Shown: positions 1-12,000 of the stretch, in pieces
How the letters are laid out: every line of letters begins with the position of its first letter
Position numbering within the stretch: position 1 is the stretch's first letter
Source: Harmonia axyridis
Taxonomy: Eukaryota; Arthropoda; Insecta; Coleoptera; Coccinellidae
Direction of reading: 5' to 3'
NCBI RefSeq assembly: GCF_914767665.1
Contig: NC_059505.1
Location: forward strand, 35,027,506 to 35,091,505
Length of the DNA stretch: 64,000 nt
Notes under the pieces: generated by a model
The model's database searches: none
Told to the model about the DNA's origin: nothing
Seen by the model: the letters and a program-made list of their open reading frames with translations, nothing else
Made by a program: the position numbers and the translations under genes

Positions 1-1
1 A

Positions 2-157
2 CCATTGGTTAAACAAGGTTGGTCACCGCCTGAGGAATACATAGTTCCACCCATTTTCAGATCAAAGTTTTCGTACGTTCCACGAACTGAAGGTGTAGAC
101 TTGGATTATGATGGACCAAAAGTTATTGATCACTATCATAGTTTTGTAGATAAGTAA
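2..157 (+). CDS. 3' end of a protein-coding gene, possibly another Osiris gene (partial)
   Basis: An open frame enters from the left edge and runs 51 codons to TAA at 155-157. It ends DHYHSFVDK and is rich in Pro, Tyr and Asp. The frame is clean, and base composition is less AT-biased than the DNA that follows. Position and orientation (same strand, just upstream of an Osiris cluster) suggest the C-terminal tail of another Osiris protein. These tails are hydrophilic and poorly conserved, so the sequence alone does not prove it. The rest of the gene lies outside the window. Confidence 0.5.
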   Translation, partial: PLVKQGWSPPEEYIVPPIFRSKFSYVPRTEGVDLDYDGPKVIDHYHSFVDK

Positions 158-365
158 TTGAGTTTTTTCATTATTGTTCAAGTTCTAAAATAGATTTGCT
201 TATAGTTACTCAATAAATCTATACCTATATCATGAGTATCTTATACGATAATATCTGCTGTTTTTTTGAGGTATATGAATATGACATTTTATCACGATTG
301 CAGATTGTTTTTTTTTCCTGGTTTGGTGAGGCATATATTGAAAAGGAGTTCAAATATATTTTAAT

Positions 366-864
366 CTCAGAGTAATAAACATAGATAGAGGAAGCATATG
401 TCATTTTCAGTAAACAAATTTTGTCCCCCACATGAACAATCAAATTTGAAATGAAGCGCGCGGAAATAAAAACATATTAGTGATACGATATTTCACTCAA
501 TTCGCGAGTTTCTCCACAAAGAAGGTACTTCTTATGTCTCATAGTAAATGAACGTTTCATATTGACTCGAAATATATTGAAATAAATACCTAAATATATC
601 AGAAATTCAGAAAACAAACTTCAAGCGAGCCAAACGACGTGAAACAACCGATGACACTAGGAGAGCAAAAGTTCCCAAACCTTAGATTTCAGCAGGTAGA
701 TACAGAAAATAATAAATATTCTGCATACTATAAATTCGACAATTAGGAAAAACATCGGATTCCAAATATTCAAATTTGCATATTTAATCGGAAATCACTC
801 AAATAAATATATTTCATATATAAAAATTGCATATACTCGCTGTATCTTTGTTTATTACTCTATG
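366..864 (+). mobile_element. MITE family M1, copy A (internally deleted)
   Basis: This copy starts CTCAGAGTAATAAACATAG and ends GTTTATTACTCTATG, the two inverted ends shared by seven copies in the window. It lacks about 90 bp near its right end that the full copies (60069-60656, 50024-50616) contain. The flanking 8-mers ATTTTAAT and ATTATAAT match at 7 of 8 positions, consistent with an 8-bp target duplication. There is no coding capacity. An 8-bp duplication and YAGAG-type ends suggest hAT mobilisation. Confidence 0.75.
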
Positions 865-2535
865 ATTATAATATAGGTTATAGAAGTAGAGTTATATTTT
901 AAGAAGCAAATAATCCATCCGTTTAGGGGGATAAGTTTAATCGGGTATTAGTTAATTTGATGTGCATTGCAACAGAAACGGAAGATTTAACTCGAGTTAA
1001 AAAAAATCTTCCAATGAAGAATCTTTCAATCGTGCGTAAAAAAATTAATCGTTTTTTTCTAAAATCGATGCCACTTCACAAAGGGCGGTAGGGCATGTAA
1101 AGTTTCAATATTGCTTCGAAAACTAATTGGGATTACAAATATGTGTTCCACTGAAAACGTTTGGCATTTAACAGTAATTAGTTTAGAATGCAAAATCGTA
1201 GGAATTTTCTGAGTGTAAACATAGGCTTCCAAATCAGTCGAAAGCGTTTTTCGTCTTTGTGAAATACATCATGATTTTATCCCTCTTCAATGGGGGTAAT
1301 AGGAAATTCTGTTTATACTGGTTGGGCTGCCATGTGTTATTTATTATACAGGCAGATTAGTGAAGGTGGTTTGGGGATGTTTATAGCAGGGAGTGTTGAC
1401 ATACGCAGCGGGGCAGAACAACCTAATGTTGTTTTTAAGAATCGAAGATGAAATATGAGAAGGCGGTCAGCAAACTGGACTAAATTACCGCACCTCAAAT
1501 AGAGGCGCCTAAAACGGTTGCTTCATACTGTTTCACCCCTAGCATTGGCCTTGACTACAAAAATACTTAAGTAATGGGCTTCGAGTTGATGGAGCTTAAC
1601 TGCCGTACCTAACTTTAACTTTTCTGACATAATATGCTAATATCCCATCCCACTTTAAATCTCAATACCATAGGTCTCTTCCAATAACAAATAAATCATT
1701 TTCGAATTTGACCAATAGGCGCTTTAACACCCAAAATCTCAAGTTTACGGTTTTCGAACCTTTCGAAGTATCGATATCTGTCTTCAATTTTCCATAGTTC
1801 TGGTTGCACTATCAACATGAAATTTCACACAACGCTTGAGATTTTCATTTTAAATCTTGACTCAAATTTTCATCACGATTGAATCGGTAGTTTTGAAATA
1901 AACAGGAGCACATTTCGAACTACCATCGATACTAAATATTTTTCGTTTTTTGGTATTTTAGTTGAAGAGTTATTGTGTTTAGATACAGCCGGCCGAACAG
2001 AATAGAATTCAAGAACTATCTTTACATGTAATCAAAAAAATTGTATGTTCATCATTGGAGCGCATACGGGTAAAGATCTCTTTTGAAAAGAAGGCACGTC
2101 ACTGAAATATTTCGAACTAAACACATTTTTGAATTTCTCATTCAACTTGTGACAAAAATCTGTCATACCTCTTTTCCGTATGGATGCTGTTTGTATGTAA
2201 AAATAAATCACAACAAATTGTCTAATTTCAAAAATTCATATAAAATGAATGTAACAAGTTTGAGTGATACCGTATTTAAGCAGAACAATAGTTATTTATT
2301 CACATATAAAAAAAAAATACAAATTATAAATAAAATACAGTATTTATGCAAGTCTTGGAAATCTAAATTTTAAATTCGAAATACAAAGTGATATTTTTAA
2401 CCTGAACACTTCAAATTCATTAATATCTCTCTGACAGGACACCCACCTAAGTCAATAATATCCCAAGTTTCAATAAATTCCGCCGTTCCATGAATATGAG
2501 AACTCACCCTGTAGCTTCCTGAGTAAACGCAGAAA
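865..2535. other. Spacer with nothing recognised
   Basis: AT-rich DNA between the MITE and a foldback element. The longest frames are short and of biased composition. No conserved protein motif, RNA gene or terminal repeat was seen. Confidence 0.5.
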
Positions 2536-2957
2536 TTAATTTTCTCTAATTCTGTGGTTATTCCGTTCATTCTTCCACATCTTGTAGAACAAAATCGTGC
2601 GAGAATATATCAGAAATGCACAGTTTTCATGGTTATATTTTATTATTCTATGTTGGTACTCCGAACTTTCCGCCACGGCTTTATCTGTCAATTCATCAAT
2701 TTGCCTCAAAGAAATCAGTTCTGCCAACCAACATTTTTCAATGCAAAAATCACTAAAATATATTTATGGAAATATTTCATTAATTTCAATGAAAATGCAA
2801 TGAATAAGAGAAAATAATGTATAATACTTGTACAGAAGGCTCATTCTACCACTCGTTCATTCCAAAACTCGCCACTTCGTGGCTCGTTTTTGAATTTTGA
2901 ACTCGTGGAAGAATATCAATGCCTTCTGCACTTGTATTATAAATAACTATTTTATAG
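2536..2957 (-). mobile_element. Hairpin-ended element H, copy 0
   Basis: The left end TTTTCTCTAATTC recurs inverted as GAATAAGAGAAAATAATG at 2802-2819. This is followed by a long imperfect palindrome (2821-2940, centre GCCACTTCGTGGC) and then AAATAACTATTTT, the terminal sequence shared with copies at 11.4-12.2, 32.2-32.9 and 53.4-53.8 kb. The body of about 270 bp has no convincing ORF. The layout (terminal repeat, inverted internal copy, hairpin, conserved 3' end) resembles Helentron-derived non-autonomous elements. Confidence 0.55.
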
Positions 2958-3433
2958 CAATTTTTTATAGTCAATACGTACTTCCCTAGTCTTAATCTAC
3001 CTCTGATTAGTGTCCCAGGACACCCTCTATAGCACAGTGTAATTATTTTTTTATTCAGAATCACAACCTGACGCACTTATCAACTAACACCCAGTATTCA
3101 CAAATGAAATGGAGTTTATTCAATTTATTCATGTGAAATTATCGTAGTACTGTGAAAAATGAAGTAACTCAAGATCGGAGTACCTGCTATCAGGAAGAAG
3201 TTGGCCTTACTTCCTGTAATCCTCCTACAACCTAGAGTAACGATCGGTCCAAAACACAAAAATGAGTAACATTTCCTGAAAATGGTACCTGTTATGCGTG
3301 AGTAACTTTTATTTTCAGTAGGTCAGGTGCCAATAATATGGGCTAAATCAATGTTTCTTGTATATTCTTCAAATAAAGCACCTCCCTTTCATTGTTTGAC
3401 TCATAAAATTCCGTCTTATGTTTGTCTTCGTAT

Positions 3434-3441
3434 AGTATAAA
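3434..3441 (+). promoter_or_regulatory. Putative TATA box of the five-exon Osiris gene
   Basis: A TATAAAAG match lies about 65 bp upstream of the ATG at 3505. No clear initiator was seen, so the transcription start is not fixed. Confidence 0.4.
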
Positions 3442-3504
3442 AGTTTCTGTAGATGTTTTGAGAAAATAGTTATAGGAATCTTTCGAAGGTGCCACAGTCT
3501 CAAG

Positions 3505-6131
3505 ATGCAGTTCAAGTGTTTTAGTGTTTTGGTGATTTTGATCGCTATTGGATCGATTAAGGTAAGCTTTGTACTGATTTCAATTGAAAAACCAACAGTT
3601 TCTCAGAATTCTAGAACTTCATAAGAAATTGAGACATTTTTCAATTCAATTTATTCATCAAAAATTGTGTACAATACTTATAATCAATTTGGCAGAAGTA
3701 TGCAGACTAAGCAGTATTGTATACCACACTCTGCAAAACCTAAAAAATAAAATTCTCCCTGAAATTTTACATTATCCTACTCTAAATTCAATATCCACAA
3801 TCAAAAGAAGGATAAGTATCGACATTTGTTATGTAAAACTGCTCTAAACTTATGCCAAATAAGGATTCACGGCTTGGCTTGATATCAAGCTCCCTCGCTC
3901 AAGTTTGACTTGAAATCAACTCAAGTTGTAGTTTTTCAATGTCAAGTATTTATTATTATTATATATTAAGTACTTGACATTGAAAAATTAATGCTCGACT
4001 TGAAATTGAGTTGATTTTATGTCAAACTCAAGCTATAAGTAGCTTGAATATCAAGTCAAGCCGTGAATCCCTGATACGAAATCAGTGCGATGTATGATTT
4101 CAGATTAAATCAATGTTTCTTCTTCTTCTCCAATTGATTGTATCGGTTATTTCACTTGTGAGTGATTTATAAAATTTAGGGCCGTAATAAAAATAGACTT
4201 TTTTGTGTCTTTGAATTCAAGAACAACAATGTTTCTGTTTTAAACCTGTCATGTCAAGATAGCATGCTCGACTATATTATAATAATCAAACTATTTTTCT
4301 CATTGAAATATTGTCTTTGGATATAGTTGTTGTTTGATTATAAAGAAATGCAAGAGATTATTCATACAAGGTGTTTCTTAACTACAATACGAAACTTCAA
4401 TTGAAAAATACAAAAAAGTCAATGGCGTTCTTATTTTCTCTATTGTTGAGTCTGGTGCCTAATGAGACGACACTGGACTCAAAAATTTCAATCTAGTTAT
4501 GGTTAAATAGAAGATATTTTATAAATACCGTTTTTTTTCAAACTTCAAGTCCTGTATCTCAGAAATTAAGCAACTCCGGACAGATGTTCTGATGGCACGT
4601 TCTTTTTTAACTTCCCAATGAATCACACTCTCAAATTCCTCACCGTAGTTAAACCTCAACTCTATCTCAGAAACGAAGCAACATCGGAATTATATTCATA
4701 GGAAAAAATTTTTAACGGTCTTAACAAATCACCCTTTGAAGATTCATACTGTAGTTAGGAAACAACCTGTATATCAAATACTATCGTGGGAATATTTTGT
4801 CAAAACAAAAATTATTTCAATCTCAAACTCAATATCAATCATTTTCAATTCCTGACTTTCACTTATTCGTGAATGTCCAAATAAACTTCATGTATATTTT
4901 GTATACAGGCTGAGTTTCCTATCAGAAGTGTCCTAAAGAGTTTTCAAAAATGTTTCGACAAAGGAGGATTCAACGGTGTAGTCAATTGTGCTGGACTCAG
5001 AACACTGAACATGATGAGAAGTTTATCTCATAAAAACACTCTGGAGGTTCTACCAGGGATAGTTCTTCAAAGGTAATAAAAAACCATAATTATATATAAT
5101 TTTCTAACTAAGTATTATGAGTGCTATGAAATTTGAAACGAGAACTAGTTTTTATTTAATGGCATAGTTCAAAAAAGCACAATAGAAATATTTATCATAT
5201 CAATTATTATAAGCGCTTCCACCATTTTGTATCAACCAATAATGTCGAAAATGAAGTCAAACTTGAAATCTATTCAAAGTCCAAAAAGTTTTGTACTTTC
5301 TTGATGAAATCTTCATTAGATTACAATTCCACAGTTTTCATAACAAAATGATTTTTTCATATCTAAAAGAGATGGACCGACTGATATCCCCAATAAAATA
5401 ATGGATGAAGATTTACCCATAAATCCTGTGAATCGTTCTGAGAAAATCCTGGAACTCCTTGGAGATGAAACGATGAAATTAATCTCACAAAGGACTCTCA
5501 CAGTCAAACTACCTAAAATAAATTCGGAGGAAATATCTAGAGCATTGAAAGAAGGAGAAGAAGGTAAGAAAAAATAAAAAATAATTGATTATAATCATCA
5601 GAATAAATTCATTTGAAGGAAGAGGAAGAAAGAAAAATCGTTTTGGTAATTTTGGTGGAATGATTGGTCCAATTATGATCAGCATGGCTGCAAAGCTGTT
5701 TGCATTGATTGGAGGTGTTGGTCTTTTGTCTGCTAAGGCTATAGTTGTTGCCAAGTTGGCTCTACTGATCTCTGTAATCCTGTTGGCCCAAAACTACTTG
5801 TCGAATAGGGTGAGTTGATGAATTAATGGAAAACTCGAATTAGCATTCATTTAAACAAATAAAAATAGGTAGACTAAATTATAAAGGGTATAATAAAAAA
5901 TGTTATGGATATTGAGGATGTAATTTCTGTTATTTTCTTCAGGGCACAAATTATCTGCCATACTACGGTGGAAATTCCTACTACCCATCTGTTACATATG
6001 GAACAAATAATCTAGGAGGTTGGAATCCCCAGTATCCTTATGCTAGATCTCTTGAAGTGAATGGTGGTAGCACTGAAAGTTATGAAGGAGAACAATTGGC
6101 TTATAAAGGATACACTTCAATCCCACAATAG
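3505..6131 (+). CDS. Osiris family protein (DUF1676), five exons
   Basis: Exons 3505-3561, 4909-5072, 5370-5563, 5619-5809 and 5943-6131 join in frame through GT-AG introns to give 264 residues. Exon 1 is a signal peptide starting MQFKCFSVLVILIAIGSIK. Exon 2 carries the two-Cys region (about residues 32 and 45) and LEVLPGIVLQR. Exon 3 is the charged linker with KILELLGDETMKL. Exon 4 is a long hydrophobic stretch (about 170-200) containing AKAIVVAKLALLISVILLAQ, as expected for DUF1676. Exon 5 is a Tyr/Gly-rich tail. The family is insect-specific and clustered. Products are secretory or endosomal and act in cuticle formation. The exact Osiris number cannot be assigned. Intron 1 (1.35 kb) carries two MITEs. 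Confidence 0.85.
3860..4073. mobile_element. hAT-type MITE in intron 1 of the five-exon Osiris gene
   Basis: The ends TAAGGATTCACGGCTTGGC and GTCAAGCCGTGAATCCCTG are inverted repeats that continue inward (TTGATATCAAGC). Flanking 8-mers ATGCCAAA and ATACGAAA match at 6 of 8. The ends match those of the hAT remnant at 14425-15079, so this looks like its non-autonomous relative. It is non-coding. Confidence 0.7.
4365..4771. mobile_element. MITE with TACARGKTGTTTC ends in the Osiris intron
   Basis: The left end TACAAGGTGTTTCTTAACTA and the right end (reverse complement TACAGGTTGTTTCCTAACTA) form terminal inverted repeats of about 30 bp with a TA border. It spans about 407 bp with no ORF. Confidence 0.6.
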
Positions 6132-6959
6132 GATACGAAGATATTATATTTTCAACATGACATTTTAAGGTCTCTGTGAGACCTTATTATTCCACGAATT
6201 ATTTATTTATTTATTCTTGTAGGTACTTCTGTTATTGAAAATTCAATATAATTTTATATGTTTTTATTTGTGTTTCTTTTTGTTCTGTATGTGATTCGAA
6301 AGCGAAGGAATCATTTGAATCATTCACATTTTTTTACTTTTACTATTTTGTTTTTTCAAACTCAGTTCAGCTTTTCAATTTTTTTTCTTAACTTACATAA
6401 CTTCACAAATAATGTACCTAGTAGTCGATAATTCGGTTATTAGGATAAATATCAGGTGAATTAAAGTAAAGCTTATATCATCCACACAAGTACCAATTTC
6501 ATATTGCGAAAAAAAATTGTAAATTAAATATCTCGTTAGCTTATTAAATTTTCATCGGTGAAAATTCTCTATACCTACCGATAAATGAAGTGTTCAGCAT
6601 AATGAACTGAGAATATTCAAAGAATTTCAATGGCATTTCCTATCTTCCTTGATGGTTATCTGAATTTGAATACGTAATGGACTGAAGTGGGAATGTAACA
6701 ATCTAGTTACCTACTTACATTCCGAACTGTATTATTTATCACCTCCTGCTGTAATTCTAGTCTTCTAACGATAGGTGGCAATGATGGTTCAGTTTGAGTA
6801 CCTAGTCTGCAGAAACTAGAGTGAACCGATTCTTTGAATACCAGTTCAAGGTCATAGCGTTTACATTCCGAAGAAAGTTTTAACACTTATTGATGGGCAA
6901 TAATATTATGTCTAAAAAGGACGAGGAATCGATTAATGAAATGCAAAATATAGATACTA
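6132..6959. other. 3' flank and spacer of the five-exon Osiris gene
   Basis: T-rich DNA directly after the stop, probably including the 3' UTR. No canonical AATAAA was found close to the stop and nothing else is recognised. Confidence 0.3.
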
Positions 6960-7200
6960 ATAATCTTATTATAAAAATAGAATTTCAGGAATTACTTCAA
7001 GTCTCGCAAATTCTCTAATATTTCTCTTTTCGAATAAAAAAAAAACCTCGGGATGGTAATTTGGAATTTGGAAAGATAAAAAGTCAGCCGGTGTCATATC
7101 AGGATAATACAGTGGCTGTTCGATAATATTTGTTGAATTCTTTGGACGAAAATTCTTCGTGATATGTCCGAGCACTAAAAATGAATGGATCTGAACATGA
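6960..7200 (-). pseudogene. Tc1/mariner transposase C-terminal fragment
   Basis: The - strand frame contains IIEQPLYYPDMTPADFLSF, which matches the mariner signature around the last catalytic Asp (EQPxYSPDxxPxDFFLF). It is followed by a degraded tail. No terminal repeats are visible. Confidence 0.6.
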
Positions 7201-8080
7201 AAGCGTATGAGAAGGAAGAAACGTTCTATGAAAGAATTCGTCTGGTAGTCTTCGAAAATTTTCCTGGATGAGAATAATCTAAAAGAATTTCAAAGGAAAA
7301 TTATTGAAAGAAATCAATACTTATGCCAACAATATTCCATCACCAAAATCACCAAATAGATTCCGACCAATTGAAATCCTAATAAGTATCGAATGAGAAC
7401 TCTTTGTTGATCAATTTTGGTTGATTATTTCTTATGATAAACCTTTGGAATGGTTCGAAAAAAATTAATTTTAACAACCCCTTGAATTTTAACTTTTTAG
7501 GTTTTTAAAAATGAAAAATTCAAAAATTAAATAAAAAATATTGTCGGTACGTCATCCAAAACTATTCTCAGAAAACTTGAGAGCTTCTGGCACGAAATTC
7601 GGTACAAAATCGTATACTATACCACATTGATCCTTCTAGCTCTAGTACACGATACATGATTTTTAAAAGTAGAAAACCATGGGAACCAATTAAAAAATAA
7701 ATTATTTTTCAGGATTTTGAGAAAACATAATGACAAAATGGATATTTTACATTACTACAAAGATACTGCAAAAAATATTTTTCAATGCAGTCCTAGCACT
7801 GAATTTTAGAAAATTTCATTCGGACCCAATTTTTTCTACAATTTCACATTGAAATTTTTTTCATCACGTGTCGCGATACTCTGCGTTGAATGAAAAGAAA
7901 TAAACCATAGTGTGAAAGAAGCATTGTTTTTTTTCTTTTTTGACATCTGGTATACTTTTAATTTTACAATACATTCCATGTCATTTTACTTGTCAGCTCA
8001 AGAAAGTTTTTACATAAATATACAATTATTTATTTTGAACAAGAGATTTTTTCAGGAAAAATAATGATAAATTCAGATAT

Positions 8081-8245
8081 ACAGGCTATTCCAATGCATA
8101 AGAGGTTTCATTTTGAATAGTTCGCCATCTGGGCAGCTGTCACTCTTGGAACTGTCATCTTTTGACATTTGACAAGTGAAAATATTAAAATATACCTACT
8201 TGTTTTTTTTATATCAAAATGAAACCCCTTATTGGAAAATCCTTT
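8081..8245. mobile_element. Small MITE related to the mariner at 35215-36484
   Basis: The inner left end reads CCAATGCATAAGAGGTTTCA and the right end, read inward, AAAGGATTTTCCAATAAGGG. Both sequences, and the CATCTGGGCAGCTGTCAC stretch inside, recur at the ends of the larger transposase-bearing element at 35215-36484. It is non-coding, about 165 bp. Confidence 0.6.
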
Positions 8246-8985
8246 ATAAGAAAACAAATAAGAAGAAAAACAAATTAATAAGAATATGGAGTAAGGCAGA
8301 TTTCACAGTTAGACGAAAATCATTAACAAAAAAAAAACAGAAATAAGGTAGGTAATAATAACAATGAAGAGAAAATCAAAAGAACATGCAGAAAAATATC
8401 AATATCAAGAAAAAATGTTAAACAAGATATAGGAGATTGGATATATGTGTGTACAATATAAATAATTGTTTGTTAACTTGCGTCTTCAGTCTTCATTGCC
8501 TACTTCAAAATTCATTTTTGCCAAAAATTTAACTTACGTCTTCATAACTAAGAAATTCTATTTCTCTATAATCGCACTACTACGAAAAAACCCTAACGAC
8601 TTTGAGGTCTTGATTTCAACAACGTATTCGTATATACTACAGAGTAATCCATGTTAAACTAAAGGACATCTTCTCCAAAAATAATCAAACGAAATCAAAT
8701 ACGAGAAAGTTTGAGCTTCAAGATTCATCGATCGAAAACATCAAATAATCCGGCCACTATCGTAAAGAATCTCAAGCACACGTCTAGAATATTCAGAGAA
8801 ATACCATTGTCGATACATGCTTTACATACAATCAATACAGGCACATCGATGGATACTCCTGAATTTCGAAGAAGACCAACTTGTTGTTCTGCAAAACACG
8901 ATCTGACCCTACATATTATTTATTCATGTTACAAATGTTATTTTCATTCACACCACCCCACTCGTCGGGCTCAGTTTGAGAAAAA

Positions 8986-9032
8986 CATAAAAGCAGAGGT
9001 TTCCAAGAAAGACCCTGTATTTTCCATCAGTT
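8986..9032 (+). promoter_or_regulatory. Core promoter of the two-exon Osiris gene
   Basis: CATAAAAG at 8986-8993 and the arthropod initiator match TCAGTT at 9027-9032 lie just upstream of the ATG at 9054. Spacing (about 42 bp) is slightly long for a TATA/initiator pair. Confidence 0.4.
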
Positions 9033-9053
9033 GCTCACACAGTAGAAAAAAAG

Positions 9054-12000
9054 ATGTCTGCCAAGATTTTGGTATTTTTGGTCTTCGTTGTTGGTGCTTG
9101 TGTTTGTGAAGATGTCTATAGTTCTTGTGGCGACAGTTACCATTGTGTAGAGAAGAGGTTGGTCAAGTTGGTGGATGGTCTAGATGGTCAATCTAATGTA
9201 TCGGTTTTGGGTGATATGGTGTCTCTTAGAAAGAATGATGAGCAGTTTGAGGCTCCAAGGGCTGAGGAGGATTTGTTGGAGAGATGTGCCAGGTTCTTGG
9301 CTAACCACGAGATCCGCTTGAAGCTGCCTTCTGATGTTTCGAAGAGTTTGATTCAAGGTAAGAGAAAACGCAATATTTACAAAAATTGAATTCTTAAATC
9401 CTTCTCAAAATATCATTCAGTATCTTTCTGGCTCAAATTGGGACGCATTCATGAAAGGCCAAAATGAATACTCTTTTTTCCTTGGACAGACTTCTTGTCC
9501 ATTGTTATAAATTTGAAGATTATTAGTTATTTATAAATGACAATCGACAAAGCAACATAATTAGAAAGCCTTCAATATTATACACGTATAGTATGTTTAG
9601 CAAAAGTCCAAAGAGGTTATTAAAAACATTCAAAGATAATATTATAATACTATGACTGTTAAAACAATTAAAATTCTACGTTTAGTTGAAAACGTAAATA
9701 GTATACTTATGTTATGGGGACTGGACCTCTTATTGAAATAATTTCATCACCAAATTTTGTTTTCAATAAATTTATTGTTGAGATTGTTGTGTGGCAGATG
9801 GCACTGTCCTGTTAAAACCATATATTCTCAACAACAACAGAAAAAATTCTTCTTACATTGTCCTGTACCTAAATTTAACTCCATTGACTGTTACTCTCCG
9901 ACCATCCTATCCAAAAAATATGTACCTATGAGTCCACCAGCATGAATTGTACATCACATAATTACTTTATCTGGATATAATGGTGTCTCAACAGTATCGT
10001 GAGGATTTTCGTCTCAATGAATTCTGCAATTCTCTTTGTTTACATAATCATTTTTCAATAAAAGAATTTAAATTTCTCTGAGTATTCTCAAATGGGCATT
10101 GATTCCGATAATACAATTCAACAATCTCTAAACATTGTTGTTTGCGTTTGCAAGGTGGGTGCAATTTGATTCTCGAATACGTCATCAATGACGTCATACC
10201 ATTGCTGAAATAAATATACTTCAGCAACCAAATTCAAACTTCTTGATGCTGTCAGTTTTAAGATCTGAAGCAACCACAATTTCGTCCATCGAATCTTGAT
10301 CTGCGTTCAAAGTTTCGACTTCAAATGAGAATCTGAAAGTGTCAATGGCGTTAAACGAACAAAATTCATATTGGTAAATCAATTTTGATGTGGCAAAAAC
10401 ACTGTTGTTTCCCTTTTAGAAAAGTCATACTTCGAAGTTCATCAATATTTTCATTCAAGAATATCTCGTTGTTGGGCCAGTGATACCAACCACAGGTGGT
10501 AGACGATCGGGACATTTGAGCCTTACTTTCACTTTCCAATTTCTCTATAAGAAATCCAACCGCTATGCGTTGAGTTAGATTGTTGCGAATCAGTTCATCG
10601 AACAAAAAAAAAGGATCTTGGAGAAATAATGACGAATCCACTCGTGTGGCAAGCGTGTGTCTCACATTTCTTTGCACTTTCACTCGCGCAGCCATAACGG
10701 ATCTTTGGAAAACGCTCATTCCATTCAGATCTGATCGAGGTTGATAATTGTTTGAATGTGCATTCCTTCGTTATTTTAACATTTTGCTTGATTTGAGGCT
10801 GAAGAATTTGAATTTATCGAAAAAAAATCAGCAGACACCTTTATTGTCACCAGGGGTGATTTTGAAAGTTAATTTTTCGAAGTGTATTTCGTCATATTCA
10901 CAAACAATAAAAATATAGAACAGTGCTAGACAAACTAGATTTGAGTGAAGAAAGCTTTTTGATTTAGCACCACGACAACAAATTTCTGCCTAAAACTCAA
11001 CTGAATGATGAAAAGAATAAAGTAATCTTAACAAAAAAGCTTTTAGTATTTTGATCTATTAAGATATATCATTATTAGATATAAGACATTAAGATATATT
11101 GTTTCAAATTAATTCTGCAGTTTATAGATGGTTCTGATGACCATTTTCCGATTAAAATTCTTTTTCAGCACGTCCAGTTTCCATCAACGTAAGCTACTAC
11201 AAAGGTGCCCTCAAAAGTGTTACATGCACTCTAACGCTTCTTTAACTTTTCAACGCCTTTTCCATTAAAAGATTCGTCTTGGCTTTCTGAATATGATTTA
11301 ACCTCGGCATTCACTTCTTCATTAGAAATTTTTTTCCCTGCAGTACCTTTTAACCGTTTATGTTGATGGAACAGAGTCTGAATAACACTTATCGACCCTT
11401 TGATTTGCTGATAGTGCGTTTTCCCATAAAAAAAGTGTTTTTTCTGTGACGGGAAAAAAATTTGACATTTTATCTCTGTTGACAGGTAACAAAATATGAC
11501 TTTTCACGAAATTACTTTTTTCCCCGGGAAAAAAGTGAGTACTTTTTTCCCGGATATATATTTATCTACATATAGATAAAGGAATAATAATAATTCGACC
11601 ACATTATTGATGGCTTTTGTTGTTGTGCCAATTCCGAAAAATAAGCCAATAACACTGTCTCCGAGAAAGAACTGCATGTCTTTTTCATTTTCCATTCCAT
11701 AAATCTTGAATACGCGTTTTCGTAAATTTTCTGCTTCTATCAACTCTAGTGGAGTCAGAGAAAACTCGGAATCTGACATTTTTTAACTTTATATTATTCA
11801 ACAAAATAACTACTGAACAATTATTACTGAGTTTTGAAACAAATCACAAAATTAAATTGACAGATATTTGATTACTTTGAAGTTTCCCTTAGCAACGCAT
11901 CAGGTCTATTTGCAGCTTACTAGTTTAAAAATTCAAAATTTATATCAATAACATTCTGACTTTAATATATTGTAATAATATGTTCTTTCATTATCAAATT